64,000 nt of DNA from Limnoperna fortunei (taxonomy: Eukaryota > Mollusca > Bivalvia > Mytilida > Modiolidae). Below the pieces are notes generated by a model. That model made no database searches, was not told the DNA's origin, and worked only from the letters and a program-made list of their open reading frames with translations. This document shows positions 13,431-25,200 of this stretch, piece after piece (position 1 is the stretch's first letter; each line of letters starts with the position of its first letter). The stretch covers positions 41,768,067 to 41,832,066 of the forward strand of contig OX104120.1 of the NCBI GenBank assembly GCA_944474755.1, given 5' to 3'. Both the position numbers and the translations under genes were made by a program.

Positions 13431-13745
13431 TTTTAACACTGTCAAATTTTTGCTTTCCCTCAGCGGGATTCGAACTCACACCGTTGTGACACTGTGGCAC
13501 CAATTCGCCTGCACTATGTCCAGCGGTCTAGACCCCTCGGCCAAATCCGCTATATAAAGCAAAATCCCGCTGAGGGAAAGCAAAAATTGGACAGTGTTAA
13601 AAATCTAATTCAAACAGTGTTGGGCTTAATTTGTAGACGTATATATAAATATTTGATATTAACCCTGTATTTCTGATGTTTCAGAAATCCGCTGGATAGA
13701 TATATTATATGGTTGTCACAATACTTAGACGTTTGTATATATATA
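13011..13745. repeat. composite inverted repeat enclosing SINE-like units and a TA tract
   Basis: The left arm (about 13011-13165: 'ATATCTATCCAGCGGATTTC', 'TACGTCTACAAATTAAGCCC') returns inverted as the right arm (about 13558-13745). Between them lie three copies of the tRNA-like unit and a long TA microsatellite (about 13357-13427). The whole looks like a fold-back element into which, or from which, the SINE-like unit has been amplified. Confidence 0.85.
13357..13427. repeat. (TA)n microsatellite
   Basis: About 70 bases of uninterrupted TA dinucleotides inside the composite inverted repeat. Confidence 0.95.
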
Positions 13746-14039
13746 TCATAAGAAGGATAACTCTAAATCAATTTAAATTTGTAAACGTAGAATTATAACA
13801 AAAATGTATTGATTACTGAAGAGGAATTCGCAAAAGACTTGAATGCACCAATAAAATATATTACAGTATTATTGCTTTCAGATACGTGCATTACTTTTAG
13901 AGACTGCTTACCCTGTTGACTCATTGTTTGTGGACTCAAACCATTTGGATCTGCAAGAGGAAAAATTTATTTCACATTACAAATTATAAAAGGGATTTAT
14001 TATATTGCAATTTGTTTATTCTTTTAAACATTAACCCAA

Positions 14040-14695
14040 CAATAATTATATTCACGCAAAGAAGTTGCAGGGGGTATCATGTTTTAACCCGTCCGTCAGT
14101 CCGTCCGTGTGTCATGCTGTTGTGGCTTAGATGGTGCTCTCATTTCTTAAAGGATTTTAACGAAACTTTAGGTATAGTAGGTGCTTGGATGGGATTGATA
14201 TTCAGGGAAATTTGTCAAGGCGAACCATATTTTTGGAAGGGGGACTTGGCCAAATTTCATGTTCCAGTATATTCAATGTTGTCGTCTAGATAGCGCTTTT
14301 ATTTCTTCATAGACTTTCATTAAGCTTTGGGAAATAGTTACGTATAGTAGGTGCTTGGATGGGATTGATTGTCAATGAAATTCGTCAAGGGACCATATTA
14401 TGGGAAGGATACTTAGTCACCTTTCATGCACATGTATATTCAATGTTGTCGTCTAGATAGCGCTTTCATTTCTTCGTGCATTTTTATGAAACTTCGGGAA
14501 ATTGTTACTTATAGAAGGTGCTTGGATGGAATTGATTTTTAGAGAAATTTGTTAAGGGGGACAGTCAACTTTCATTTACATGCATATTCAATGTTGTTGC
14601 CTAGATACCGCTTTCATTTCTAAATGGATTTCATGAAACTTTGGGAAATTGATACTTATAGTAGGTGCTTGGATGGGATTGATTTTCAGGAAAAT
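14040..14695. repeat. tandem repeat, about four units of ~150-170 bp
   Basis: Each unit contains a 'GTCTAGATAGCGCTTTCATT' or similar segment, 'TGAAACTT(T/C)GGGAAAT' and 'AGTAGGTGCTTGGATGGGAT', at about 14107, 14278, 14447 and 14593. The open frames crossing it translate repeat sequence and are not taken as genes. Confidence 0.8.
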
Positions 14696-14699
14696 TAAT

Positions 14700-15480
14700 C
14701 TGACCACAAAAGACAATCTTTCTACATTACTCTGCTCAAATTTTAAAATAGCTCATTTGTTACAAGTAATTTTTAATGAATCGATCTTCAGAAAGTTCTA
14801 TATATTCTATTATTTACCCTTTTGTATTATAATAATTAATTGTCAGTTCAATATACCAATTTAAATACCAAATATATCACCGTGATGTAATGGGAACGCG
14901 TGGGGTATTGTAAGCTTGCTCACTAAGGTTCTTTAATTTAGCTATGTTAATAAAATCCAATTTCAAAACATGAATTTATTCCTTATTCATCAAACAGATG
15001 AAATAATAGGGGATCATCTACGCTTGCCATGGTTTACAATCAGGTCCCCTTATTGAAGAGACTGGGCAAATGATCGTAACCTTTGGAAAGCGCAGTTAAT
15101 ATTAGATTAAACGAAGAGGTTTTCTTGCTACGTCGTTAAAGTTTTAAAAGGAAAGGTTTAGCTTATAAGCTATGATCTACTAGTCTTGCCGAGTTTGCCA
15201 TGTGAAGTCTTTAAAAAGAAGAATCACTCTCCAATTACAGGACTTAATATCTACTGCTCTTATTTGAGAGATGATGTTTGGTAGTTTAAAGCATAAACCC
15301 ATGAACCGAGGTTCCATTTCTATAAATCCAGGTTACCTAAACGCCAACTCTAGTAAACATGACCAATAATTATTCATCTCACTTATTTACAATTACTTAC
15401 TATTAAACAACCCAACATGAAACAAAAGTATGTCCTTATTGACGATTTACTTATTAACAATCTAAGATGGAGCCAATGCA
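14700..15480. other. intergenic 3' of gene A, no gene recognised
   Basis: AT-rich sequence downstream of the minus-strand gene A; no exon or named repeat seen. Confidence 0.4.
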
Positions 15481-15482
15481 TA

Positions 15483-15488
15483 TTTATT
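15483..15488 (-). terminator. polyadenylation signal of gene A
   Basis: AATAAA on the minus strand, about 36 bases past the stop codon of gene A. Confidence 0.6.
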
Positions 15489-15523
15489 GAATTTTAAATC
15501 ATATGTTTAAAGTTGTCATATTT

Positions 15524-16911
15524 TTACTGATGCTTACTTGATGTTTGACTGCCACTTCCAGCACCAAACAGGTTTCCAAACCCGCCACTTCCCACCATGG
15601 AGTTAAGACCAAAGTTAGATCCACTCATAAAATTTCCAAACAAATTGTTCATAGTCTGTGTCAACTTGTCTGTCGACGAACTACTCTGCTGGGATGAACT
15701 TGAACCAGAACCACTGGAACCTGATTGCGTTCCGGAAGTACCAGAACCAGACTGAGACCCGATATTACCAGAACCACTCCCAAGATTTAGACTTACACCA
15801 CCTGAACCAATATTGACTTGTCCTCCTACATTTCCAAGCGACCCAAGATTTATCTGCCCATTAACTTGCCCTGTGACCCCACCCGCTCCACCTGTCAAGC
15901 TGCCACTCACACTTCCCAGAGACCCAAGGTTAGCTTGACCCGTAGCGCCACCCGATATCTGTCCATTTGAACCTACATTAATATTTCCACTAACGCTTCC
16001 AAAGCTTCCAAGATTTGCTTGACCTTGAACGCCACCAGAAACTTGACCATTCGAACCAAAATTAACGCCACCATTAACGGTTCCTAATTTCCCTACATTT
16101 GCTTGACCCTGAACTCCACCTGTTACTTGACCGTTTGAATCCACATTAACATTTCCACTATAATTACCCAATTTTCCAAGATTTACCTGACCCTGGACTC
16201 CACCAGTCACTTTTCCATTTTGATCGACATTTACGCTTCCACCAACACTACCATGGGAACCTAAATTAACTTGACCACTTGCGCTACCGTTTAACTTGCC
16301 ATTCTGATCAACATTTACACTGCCGCTGATATTTCCAACTTTTCCCAAATTAGCTTGAACATTAGCACCACCAGACACTTTACCATTTTGGTCCACATTA
16401 ACCTGACCACCAACGCTACCAAGAGGTCCAAGATTTGCTTTGGCGTCGACTCCCGTGCTTACTTTACCATTTTTATCAACGTCAACGTGCACACCAGCAT
16501 GCGCAAGAGGACCAAGGTCAATGCCAACTTCCCCTCCACCACTAACCTTTCCATTCTGGTCCACATTCACATGACCCCCAATCTCTCCGGCACCTAGAAC
16601 ATTTACCGAACCTTCTGCTCCGCCACTAACCTTGCCATGATCAACATTTACAGCCCCACCTACACTACCAACAGCCGGGACATCAATTTTTCCGCCAGCG
16701 CTGAATCCTCCATTACCCGCAGAAACATTTACACCACCTAATGGCGTATCAATTTTCGCACTTATTCCGTTCTTATCAATACCGACACCACCAACTGGGG
16801 TTTCTACTTTAAGTCCATTTGAACCAACGTCTATGCCCCCTACTGCGGTGTCAACTTTCAGACCATGTGACAAATCTACGTTAATTACACTTGGGATCAG
16901 AAATCTCTTGT
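15524..16911 (-). CDS. gene A exon 3: 28-residue repeat domain and Gly/Ser tail
   Basis: The acceptor is read after 'ATCGTTTTAG', and the 1-base carry-over from exon 2 gives an Asn codon. The exon starts 'KRFLIPSVINVDLSHG', then 'VGGVGIDKNG' style shorter units, then the 28-residue repeats. Asp-rich units (VNVDQNG) lie first and Ser/Asn-rich units (INVGSNG) later, so charge falls along the protein. Confidence 0.85.
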
Positions 16912-18366
16912 CTAAAACGATAAAAGTACACTATGACATAATGTTCTGACAAATGCACCAGATCGCTCAGAGAATAGGTTGATAAGGATAAGGTAACTAT
17001 GATCATTTATTTATTCAGGTTTACTTATTTATTTCAATGACTTTTCTTATCCAATGTGAAATCTGTGTACTTAATAGAGCAACCATTTGATTTTTATAAG
17101 AGGAAGGGGGGGGGAAATTTGAAATAAAAATGCATAAATTAAAAAAAAAAGTGAAATACCTACGTCAAATGCATGATCAATATGTCGAAGCAACCAATCA
17201 CATACTTTGACTGTATTGAAACTAAACTGCAACAAATGTCGGAACTACATTATAGTTAGTAATACGCACCCTTTGAAATATATACAGTGTCTAATGCTCC
17301 CACACATGCATCACTGTGTAGAAACTTGGCAGCAGATAAAGGTACAGCAATTATCTACAAAGTTATATAACAATTAGCTCTTAAATGTTTTCTGTTCCAT
17401 TTGGCTTTTATTGCATCATAGTTCATGTTTTAAGGCAGAGAGTTGTAATACTTCAATAAAAAGATAACTTGAACACTAACCAATAAATACTTAATATTCT
17501 TGAACTATGATGCTTATATTCAGAAAGATAACAATAAAATTGAATGTTGTTTGACTTGATATGTGTTTAACTTTCGGCAATTTACCGCTATTTCAGAGTG
17601 TCAAACTTTTATTTGGGTAGTGGAAGGGGGATTGCGTAGTATCAGAAGACAAACCATGACTTTCGACAGTAAAATTGAGAGAAAATCCTATTTAACATTT
17701 GGCTTAAAATCAAAACATCAATGAATAGTGAAATACTTTAATTTGTTTTAAATATGGAGTGTTTTGATAAAAAATCGAAAAGTATATAACCAAAAGAAAG
17801 GTAATACAAATAGCAGTTGAAGCATAGTTGCAATAGTTTGAAATGGCGTTACCGATTCATCCTTACTGAGTTCAGCAATCAGAAAATTTTGTCGGAAAGT
17901 AAAACCATCACGCGAGTAACATGTCAGCTTCGATTCTGAAAACAAAACAGTGTTAACAAATTTAAATATTCATTGTTGAAATTATCCAAAAGTTGGTTTT
18001 TTGTTAGAACCGTAGAAAACCACTTTCCGAGAACACAAATACATGTTAATTATATAGATGGTGACGTGTTCGGAGAGTGCCACATGTTCAAGACGCTCAT
18101 TGCAGAGAGTAGCTTCTACAACAAAAGAATAAATTCCCCTATTCTTACTATTTTTTTTTAAACTTTTCTAGTGGAAGTCAAAGTTACTTGACCATTAATC
18201 GATCTCATTTCCACAAATATTGTTCCCTTCCTTGATATATTTGAAATACAACTCACTGAACAAATTAATACCTACCGTTGTTCTCAACACAGACACATGT
18301 TCTTAAGTACGCAGGCGTTGCTGCAACCACAAAGGCAAGAAAAACGAGAAGGAACGACAGATACAT
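15524..18366 (-). CDS. gene A: secreted repetitive silk-like protein (3 exons, 515 aa)
   Basis: The minus-strand exons are 18366-18276, 17935-17867 and 16911-15524, joined by two phase-1 introns with GT..AG ends. Exon 1 encodes a signal peptide (MYLSFLLVFLAFVVAA) and the short Cys motif CVCVENN. Exon 2 is a 22-codon piece with one Cys. Exon 3 is one long open frame with about ten 28-residue units of the form 'VNVDQNGKVSGG..GQVNLG', each a hydrophobic-polar alternating strand, an Asn-Gly turn and a second strand. It ends in a Gly/Ser-rich tail, an 'NNLFGNFMSG' segment and SSKHQ. The pattern predicts stacked beta-strands (beta-solenoid or silk-like fibre). No enzymatic domain is visible. Function is unknown; an extracellular matrix, byssus, shell or mucus component is inference. 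It is divergent from gene B, about 3.8 kb away. Confidence 0.85.
17867..17935 (-). CDS. gene A exon 2
   Basis: A 69-base exon between a 'TTTTGTTTTCAG' acceptor and a GTAAGG donor. Phase 1 at both ends allows skipping without a frameshift: exon 1 joined directly to exon 3 would also stay in frame. Confidence 0.7.
18276..18366 (-). CDS. gene A exon 1: signal peptide
   Basis: It encodes about 30 residues with a hydrophobic core LLVFLAFVVAA and a likely cleavage near 'ATPA', then a Cys-x-Cys motif. The donor is G|GTAGGT. The ATG is the only one placing a start before the hydrophobic core. Confidence 0.8.
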
Positions 18367-20164
18367 GTCAATGTTTTAATGGCCAAAGATAAACCTATAA
18401 TACAAGATCTTATCAGATCTAAATCTATATAGCCAAAAGTTAGAACGAACGGTTGAATATAAGTTTGTTTTCATTGGATAAATAGATGTCAAATTGTATT
18501 TTGACGACAAAGGAATTATCAAACAGGAAGTGACAATGAAAATACTTGCAATATTAGGAGTCATACACATGTATATATTTAGGATAGAACATTTTTGTAG
18601 TTATTCGAATTGTCCTAAAAATAAACAATCAGTTAAAAGTAACCGCACTGATTTTTGCCGATAAAATATTCTCAAATTTTTAAAACAAACCAAAACAATT
18701 CGCTGTTTTGCAGATATTTTAGCAAGCTAGAAGCCATCAAACACTTTCCTAATATTTTAATGGCTCATTTTAATAAGTCATGTTTGAACAGAGATTTTTA
18801 TTTTTGATTCCTTAGAAGACCAGTTATCGGATCATACTCTGCTATACAGATTACCATCAGATAGTTACTTTCGGACCCGTGACGAAATGGTCAAAAGGTG
18901 TTTTGATTGTTAAATCTTGTTGAGACTTAGTTTCAGTTAGGTACTATGATAAAGACATTTCCCGAGAGGGAAATGTTAGATATTGTTGTGGCAAGCATTA
19001 ATTTCCAAACGGCATAGAAACACAAACTTTTCAGAGAGAATTCAAGTGATTGTTTCGCTTCGGAGTAGATACCTTTACCCCATGGACTAGTATTTTTAAA
19101 TTTGTGTTTGATGAAGTTTGGCAATATCACGAAAAAAGACTAAATGTGGTATTTATAATTTCCATAAATACTACTGATATTCAGTTTCTTTAAAACAGGG
19201 TTCAATGACCAATTGAACAAATACCTAAACGTACGACTGACGCTAGAAAAGTATGTTGAATTGGTTAGCGACAGTAAATGTTGCCCTTTTGTGCCACCAC
19301 GTTGCCCTTATTCTTTTTTTTAGACATTTACAGAACTGTTCTTTTTGTATTGGTCATGTTTTTAATTTAACGACTTGTTAACCTCCATTTTCTGCCAACT
19401 TTTCTTGACCATTCGAGTAATCATTAAATGAACACAAAAGTTATACACCAGGCGAGAAGGAATTTACAATCGATGAATCAATTCGAATTATCAAATTGAA
19501 ACTTGGTTTGCAAATTTTAAAACTGTTCGATTAAATAATTTTATGAAGCGCTAAGGATCAGCACAATATTCATATACAAGACGAGAAGGAATCAGTTCGA
19601 AAATCAGATGGATACTTCTGTTCTGGGGCTTAAACGGTTTTAATTAGTTTTTTTAAAAGCTGATCTCTAAATAGTCGCACATTCGTGTCCCGCGTCAGTC
19701 GTAGTTCGGTGTATAATACTACTTCGACTTTTATTTGAGCACCTTAGCAAATGTATTGCCCATGAGATTTTGACGTCTACTCAATAAATGCTTGATAGCA
19801 AAAAATCAGTCCTGTTGTTGTTTTAGTTTAAATACATGAGTCAGATGAATAACAAATTATAATTATCCGATCTGACATAAAAAAAATTAATTGTATTTAA
19901 ATATAGATGAACGCACGGAAAAGCACTAGGAAATCGTAAATAATGCATTTAAAAAACGGAAATCATATCGTATCATACCGAACACGATAATATTTTAACA
20001 AAATACGAAACTAAAGGTAGCCTTATACGATTCAATATTAAATACGAAAACTTCGACCGAAGTGCTAGCTCTGCGTTCGTGTAGTGGAAATTTTGCCTAA
20101 AAGGCCAGTGACATGTCCAGTTAGTATAGACTGTCCCTGGTTAAAATTAAATTATAAGGAATAT

Positions 20165-20282
20165 TTCAAATTTCTGAACAGGTATAATATGGTTTGGGTC
20201 TGTTTACACCATTCATAAACCGCTTAGGCGTAAACAGACCCAAATCATATTATATCGTATAACCTGTTCAGAAATTTGAAGT
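20165..20282. repeat. fold-back element
   Basis: 'TTCAAATTTCTGAACAGG' and 'GGTTTGGGTCTGTTTAC' in the left arm recur inverted in the right arm (GTAAACAGACCCAAATCAT ... CCTGTTCAGAAATTTGAA). Arms of about 50 bases enclose a short loop near 20215. Confidence 0.9.
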
Positions 20283-21196
20283 ATCCTTAAATAGCCCCTT
20301 TGATTTTCTATTGAGTAGAAAATCCAATATGGCTGACACAATATGTTATTTTGACGCAGTATACAAATCAAAGAAACTAAGCTATATAGCCAGCAATTTT
20401 TAATACATGTATATGCTGTGTCATTTATTGCAGGCATTACTTTAATTGTGATTTAAAAATTCAGTAATAATAATAAAAAGACATATTTTATATTATCATT
20501 ATTATTGTCAAATCTTCTAAAAAGACTAAAGAGATTACGACTGTCCTTCAACATGAATTGTCACATGGGCATTTATTTTCTTCTTAATATATAACTCATT
20601 TCATGAAAATTGGTTACAAGATTTTTGCTATACGATATACTAGTATTTCGATTCTAAAAATAAACAACGTTCATTCTACGTGCGACACGTAAACGTCAAA
20701 GTACGACTGCAATACGTTTGAATAATTCTAATATGATTTGCATATTTAGAAATACGTTTATTTGATTGGTCTAGATTACTTCCGGTTGAGATTTTTAACG
20801 AAATATATTTTTTGATAAATGAAGTTAACTCCATTTATTTTAGGATAAACGACGTTGACCGAACTATTTTTATCGTAACCAATGTAAACAAAGATGGCGG
20901 CTTTCAATATCGAAAGTAGCGATCAACTTACAAATTATTTGTTTGATGAATTATCATTAATGATTTGTTAAATTTAAAACTTTCCTTGTGTTCGATACAG
21001 AAAATAAGGTTGCAGATTGATGTAAACTAAAAATTGTGTTTATTAAAATCAGAAAATGGTTTATGGAAATAATCGTACGTTTAAAAATAAACAAAATATT
21101 CATACGTTCAGGCGATCCCGCTACCAAATACACAAGAAATATGAAGTTGAGAAACACGTTAGATAAATTAATTTCTTAATGCAATTTTAAAGAATT

Positions 21197-21367
21197 ATAA
21201 GGATTAAACACTGTTTTCAATGGATTTATCATATCAACAAGACCAACTCACTCACAAACATATCATAAAAGTCCTTCGGACTTTTATTTGTTTGTGAGTG
21301 AGTTGGTCTTGTTTGTGAGTGAGTTGGTCTTGTTGATATACCGATAAATCGGTGTTTAATCCTATAG
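21197..21367. repeat. fold-back element with an extra tandem unit
   Basis: 'AGGATTAAACA' and 'ACAAGACCAACTCACTCAC' in the left arm are inverted in the right arm, which carries the 'GTGAGTGAGTTGGTCTTGTT' segment twice in tandem. The loop contains its own smaller palindrome around AAGTCCTTCGGACTT. Confidence 0.9.
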
Positions 21368-22197
21368 TAAAAATTGTTTTATGACACGCTCGTTAAAACA
21401 AACGTTGACGAGTCGCTATGTAAACGCTAATTTTAACGACAATCGTTATAAGCGATCGTTTTATTAAACGGTACCCTGTTCTCGAATTTTTAGAACGAGT
21501 CATGCCCAAAATAACTTTTTAAAAATTGCAACATAATAACGTGATACGAAACTACTGTTTGATTTAATTTTGGATTTGCACAAGCTTAATGCAATAATGT
21601 CAAATTCATGTTCAGTTGTCTTGGTAGCCAAGCAATTAAAGTAGGTAATTATCTACAATTAATCAGCGGCAGGCCAACTTATAGGTCGCGAGGTTGATCC
21701 TTACTGTGATTGCTGACTGTTGTTTGACCACATTGAAAAACACAAACAAAAGCACGCTAAGAGTTAAGTCTTAACCAGAATTACAGAAGTGGTGTACTGC
21801 ATGACAATTAGTAAACTATTCTCAAAATCATTAATATTTATATGAATTTTGACTAAAAAATTGTGATTCCGGAATAAACATTTTTCCGAACTCAACATTC
21901 ATACAAATAAAAAAATATTGGCATATTAAACCTGCGATGTTGACCGGACTAAAGACATTTTTGTTTCCAACAAATTCCGTGCCACAAGAAGATAGAAAAT
22001 GATTTAACACGCGATGCACAAAGTGTCACAATGGGTATACCGATCTAACTATTAATTACAAGGTTGTGCAATTCAAACTGGTTTCCTTAACCTTTCATTT
22101 ACTATGTTTATATTTAGTAAAGATAATAATGTCATGAATTTGTTATCGCAGAAACGTTCGATGACCTTATCTCTTTGGGTTTAGGTCTAACAGCAAA

Positions 22198-22258
22198 ATG
22201 GCGGTGATATTGTTCATAGCATTAATTTTGGTTAATGAATGCACGTCTCACAGTTTGG
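22198..22258 (+). CDS. gene B exon 1: signal peptide
   Basis: The start codon is followed by a hydrophobic run VILFIALILV and a polar cleavage region NECTSHS. The donor is G|GTAAGA, and the 1-base carry-over pairs with TA of exon 2 to give Val. Confidence 0.85.
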
Positions 22259-25200
22259 GTAAGAAACCATATTCAGACTATAAAACTTCTAACATAAGTC
22301 TGACATAATTTTTCTACAAGTTATTCACTAACTCTTTAAATCATTTAAGGAATCATCTTTTTTATCATACTGACGAATTTATAGTATTAATAGTTCCGTG
22401 TTTCAAGACATATGCTAAATAATACTGCACACAAAAGAAATTTTATCGCTGCAATAATTCAATTGGCTAAATATATGTCAACATTAAGACTATAGTTATT
22501 GTTCATTGGCTGAGTAGACTACATATATTGTCACCGAACGACGAAAAACATGTGACCCCGACCTTGGACACAAATTTTCGTCGACGAAAATTCATGCAAC
22601 CGGCGACAATTAACTATAACAAATGTTTGCACATGCGACAATATGTGCCGTAACACACCTACTAGGAATTTCAAGTTTATTTTGGGCTTCTCAAAATTAA
22701 AATTCGTAAACAATGCAATGTATAGAACAATTTAAAAGTATGTTGATGTGTATCGTAAAATACAAAAAATGGAAATGAACTTGCCACATTTATTTGACAA
22801 AAATAGATATTAAATAAAAAGGCTAAAATTTAAATTAGGAAATTACCATCACTAATTTTCTGTTTCAGTATATAGACGACAGCTGTCGGGAAATGCAAAT
22901 ATAGATTTGGGTAGCGCTGGAAATGTCGGTTTAAGTGTTCAGAATGGACAGGTTTCTGCAAATGGCAATTTTACTTTACCTGGTGGATCTAACGTAAATG
23001 TCGGTGTTCAAGATGGGCAGGTCTCGGCAGGTGGTACAATTCAATTACCGGGTGGTTCAAGTATAAATGCTAATTATCAAAATGGTACAGTATCAGGAGG
23101 CGCAAATATCCAACTTCCTGGTGGTTCCAATGTAAACGCAAACTTACAGAACGGTCAGTTATCAGGTAATGCCAATATACAATTACCTGGAGGATCTAAC
23201 GTAAATGTTGGTGTTCAAAATGGACAGGTATCGGTAGGTGGCACTGCTCAGCTACCAGGTGGATCTAGTATCAATGCAAACCTCCAAAATGGTCAATTGT
23301 CCGGAGGCGCTAATATCCAACTTCCGGGCGGATCTAGCGTAAATGCAAACCTCCAGAATGGTCAATTGTCCGGAGGAGCTAATATCCAGCTTCCAGGTGG
23401 CTCTAGTGTAAATGCAAATTTGCAGAATGGTCAGTTATCAGGTAACGCCAATATACAATTACCTGGCGGATCTAACGTAAATGTTGGTGTTCAAAATGGA
23501 CAGGTATCGGTAGGTGGCACTGCTCAGTTGCCAGGTGGATCAAGTATCAATGCAAACCTCCAGAATGGTCAATTGTCAGGAGGAGCTAATATCCAACTTC
23601 CGGGCGGATCTAGCATTAATGCAAACCTACAGAATGGTCAATTGTCAGGAGGAGCTAATATCCAACTTCCAGGTGGATCTAGCGTAAATGCAAACTTACA
23701 GAATGGTCAGTTGTCCGGAGGCGCTAATATCCAGCTTCCAGGTGGATCTAGCGTAAATGCAAACCTCCAAAATGGTCAGTTATCTGGAAGCGCCAATATC
23801 CAACTACCCGGCGGTACCAATGTGAATGCGAATTTACAAAACGGACAGCTTACTGGCAGTTTGACCCTACCTGGGGGAAACAGTGGCGGAGGAAGCGGTG
23901 AGTACGCATAAAGACATGATTTACTAACATTTATTCGAACTTAATGTTCTTCATAAACAATCAAGGTTTTGCTAAATATTAGCATCTACTTAGATGACCG
24001 CTATCATGAAACTTAGTTTGGAGGATAAATAACATCCATAAATACATATTACTAGTTGTTGGATGAATTGAATGAAGTTTATTTTCAGTTCTTGAAATTT
24101 GTTTTCGTTATTTTGAGGAATAGATGAAGTTTCATTTGATAATGAATCCTAACCATTAGCTTAAAACAAAAATTCTCTTCGTAGTTTTACGTAAAATGTT
24201 CTTTGTTTTATGTTACTTGTATATATAATTGAAGACCAAGAATGAACACCGTAAACTTTTTTAAAAAGAAAACTAGATTTGTACTGTTCAAACATACATT
24301 CAAACCATTTGGACAACCCAAACTCATATACATTTATTTATTGAAATCTTTATCTACAAGACTTGTATAAGGACAAGGTTTGAATTCTGGACAATGTCAA
24401 AGACGTGTACGGTTTATTAGGTCATCACCCTTAAACCTGAAATTTAGTGTATACAAATAAATTGTTAATTGCATTCTATTTGCCGTACATAAACAGCTTT
24501 GACTCTATACAAAGCGAATTAGTTTTGTCATTACGAGACTAATAGAGTGCTACACTCCGGCTCGATGAATATTTTTTATCCTTTGCAAATTTGCGAACAT
24601 AATAATATAACTAATGCCAATTGTGATTGCAGGCAAGTCACAAAAAGTCCCCTAGCGTCTACAAAAATAGTCGGTCACGTGGCATTCTTATGCATTTAAA
24701 TCTACCGGCATATCAAGTTTCGTTGAAATTTGACTAAGTTGTAGTTGTATCAATGCTCCAAATCGCACAAAGCGCTGTAACTATCCCAAAGATCTATGAG
24801 TTGTACTTTTATTTTCAACAGCGGCCATTTGAAAAATATAAAACCGACGTGTACACTAGACATGGCATTCTAGGGTTGTGCAAAGTTTCTTTCTAAAAAC
24901 AAATGCTGACAAGCTATTTGATAAAAAAGAAGAAAAAAATTAAAAATGATTATGATCTTATAGACCATAGCTTACTCTAAAACGACACCTTTTTCGATCA
25001 CGTTGTTGCCAGGTTAGTGGTTTTATTGTTTGATATTTGATAAAATTTTATTAAAACGATGATGATTAACGTCCTACACTGATACATTAATATCCTCTGT
25101 CGGACGGTTGTTAGTGTTAGTAGTCCACGGACTTCACCATGGTGGTGTTGTCGAAGCCCGGCCTGGCCAGGCAGCAACAATGAAACGTTGGCCTACTCCA

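Larger units (their letters stand above)
18367..22197. other. divergent intergenic region between genes A and B
   Basis: The 3.8 kb separates the two start codons and must hold the 5' ends of both genes. No core promoter can be named with confidence. It contains two fold-back elements (20165-20282 and 21197-21367) and several AT-rich tracts, with no supported exon. Confidence 0.5.

Noticed and set aside
14649..14864. Open frames with 'VGAWMGLIFR' at about 14170 and 14660
   Set aside because: The same peptide appears only because both frames cross units of the same tandem repeat.
16355..16597. Plus-strand open frame inside gene A
   Set aside because: It is the antisense of the gene A repeats and has no independent signal.
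17260..17345. Possible extra exon of gene A on the minus strand (FLHSDACVGALDTVYISK)
   Set aside because: No acceptor gives this frame when joined to exon 2; available acceptors lead to stop codons.
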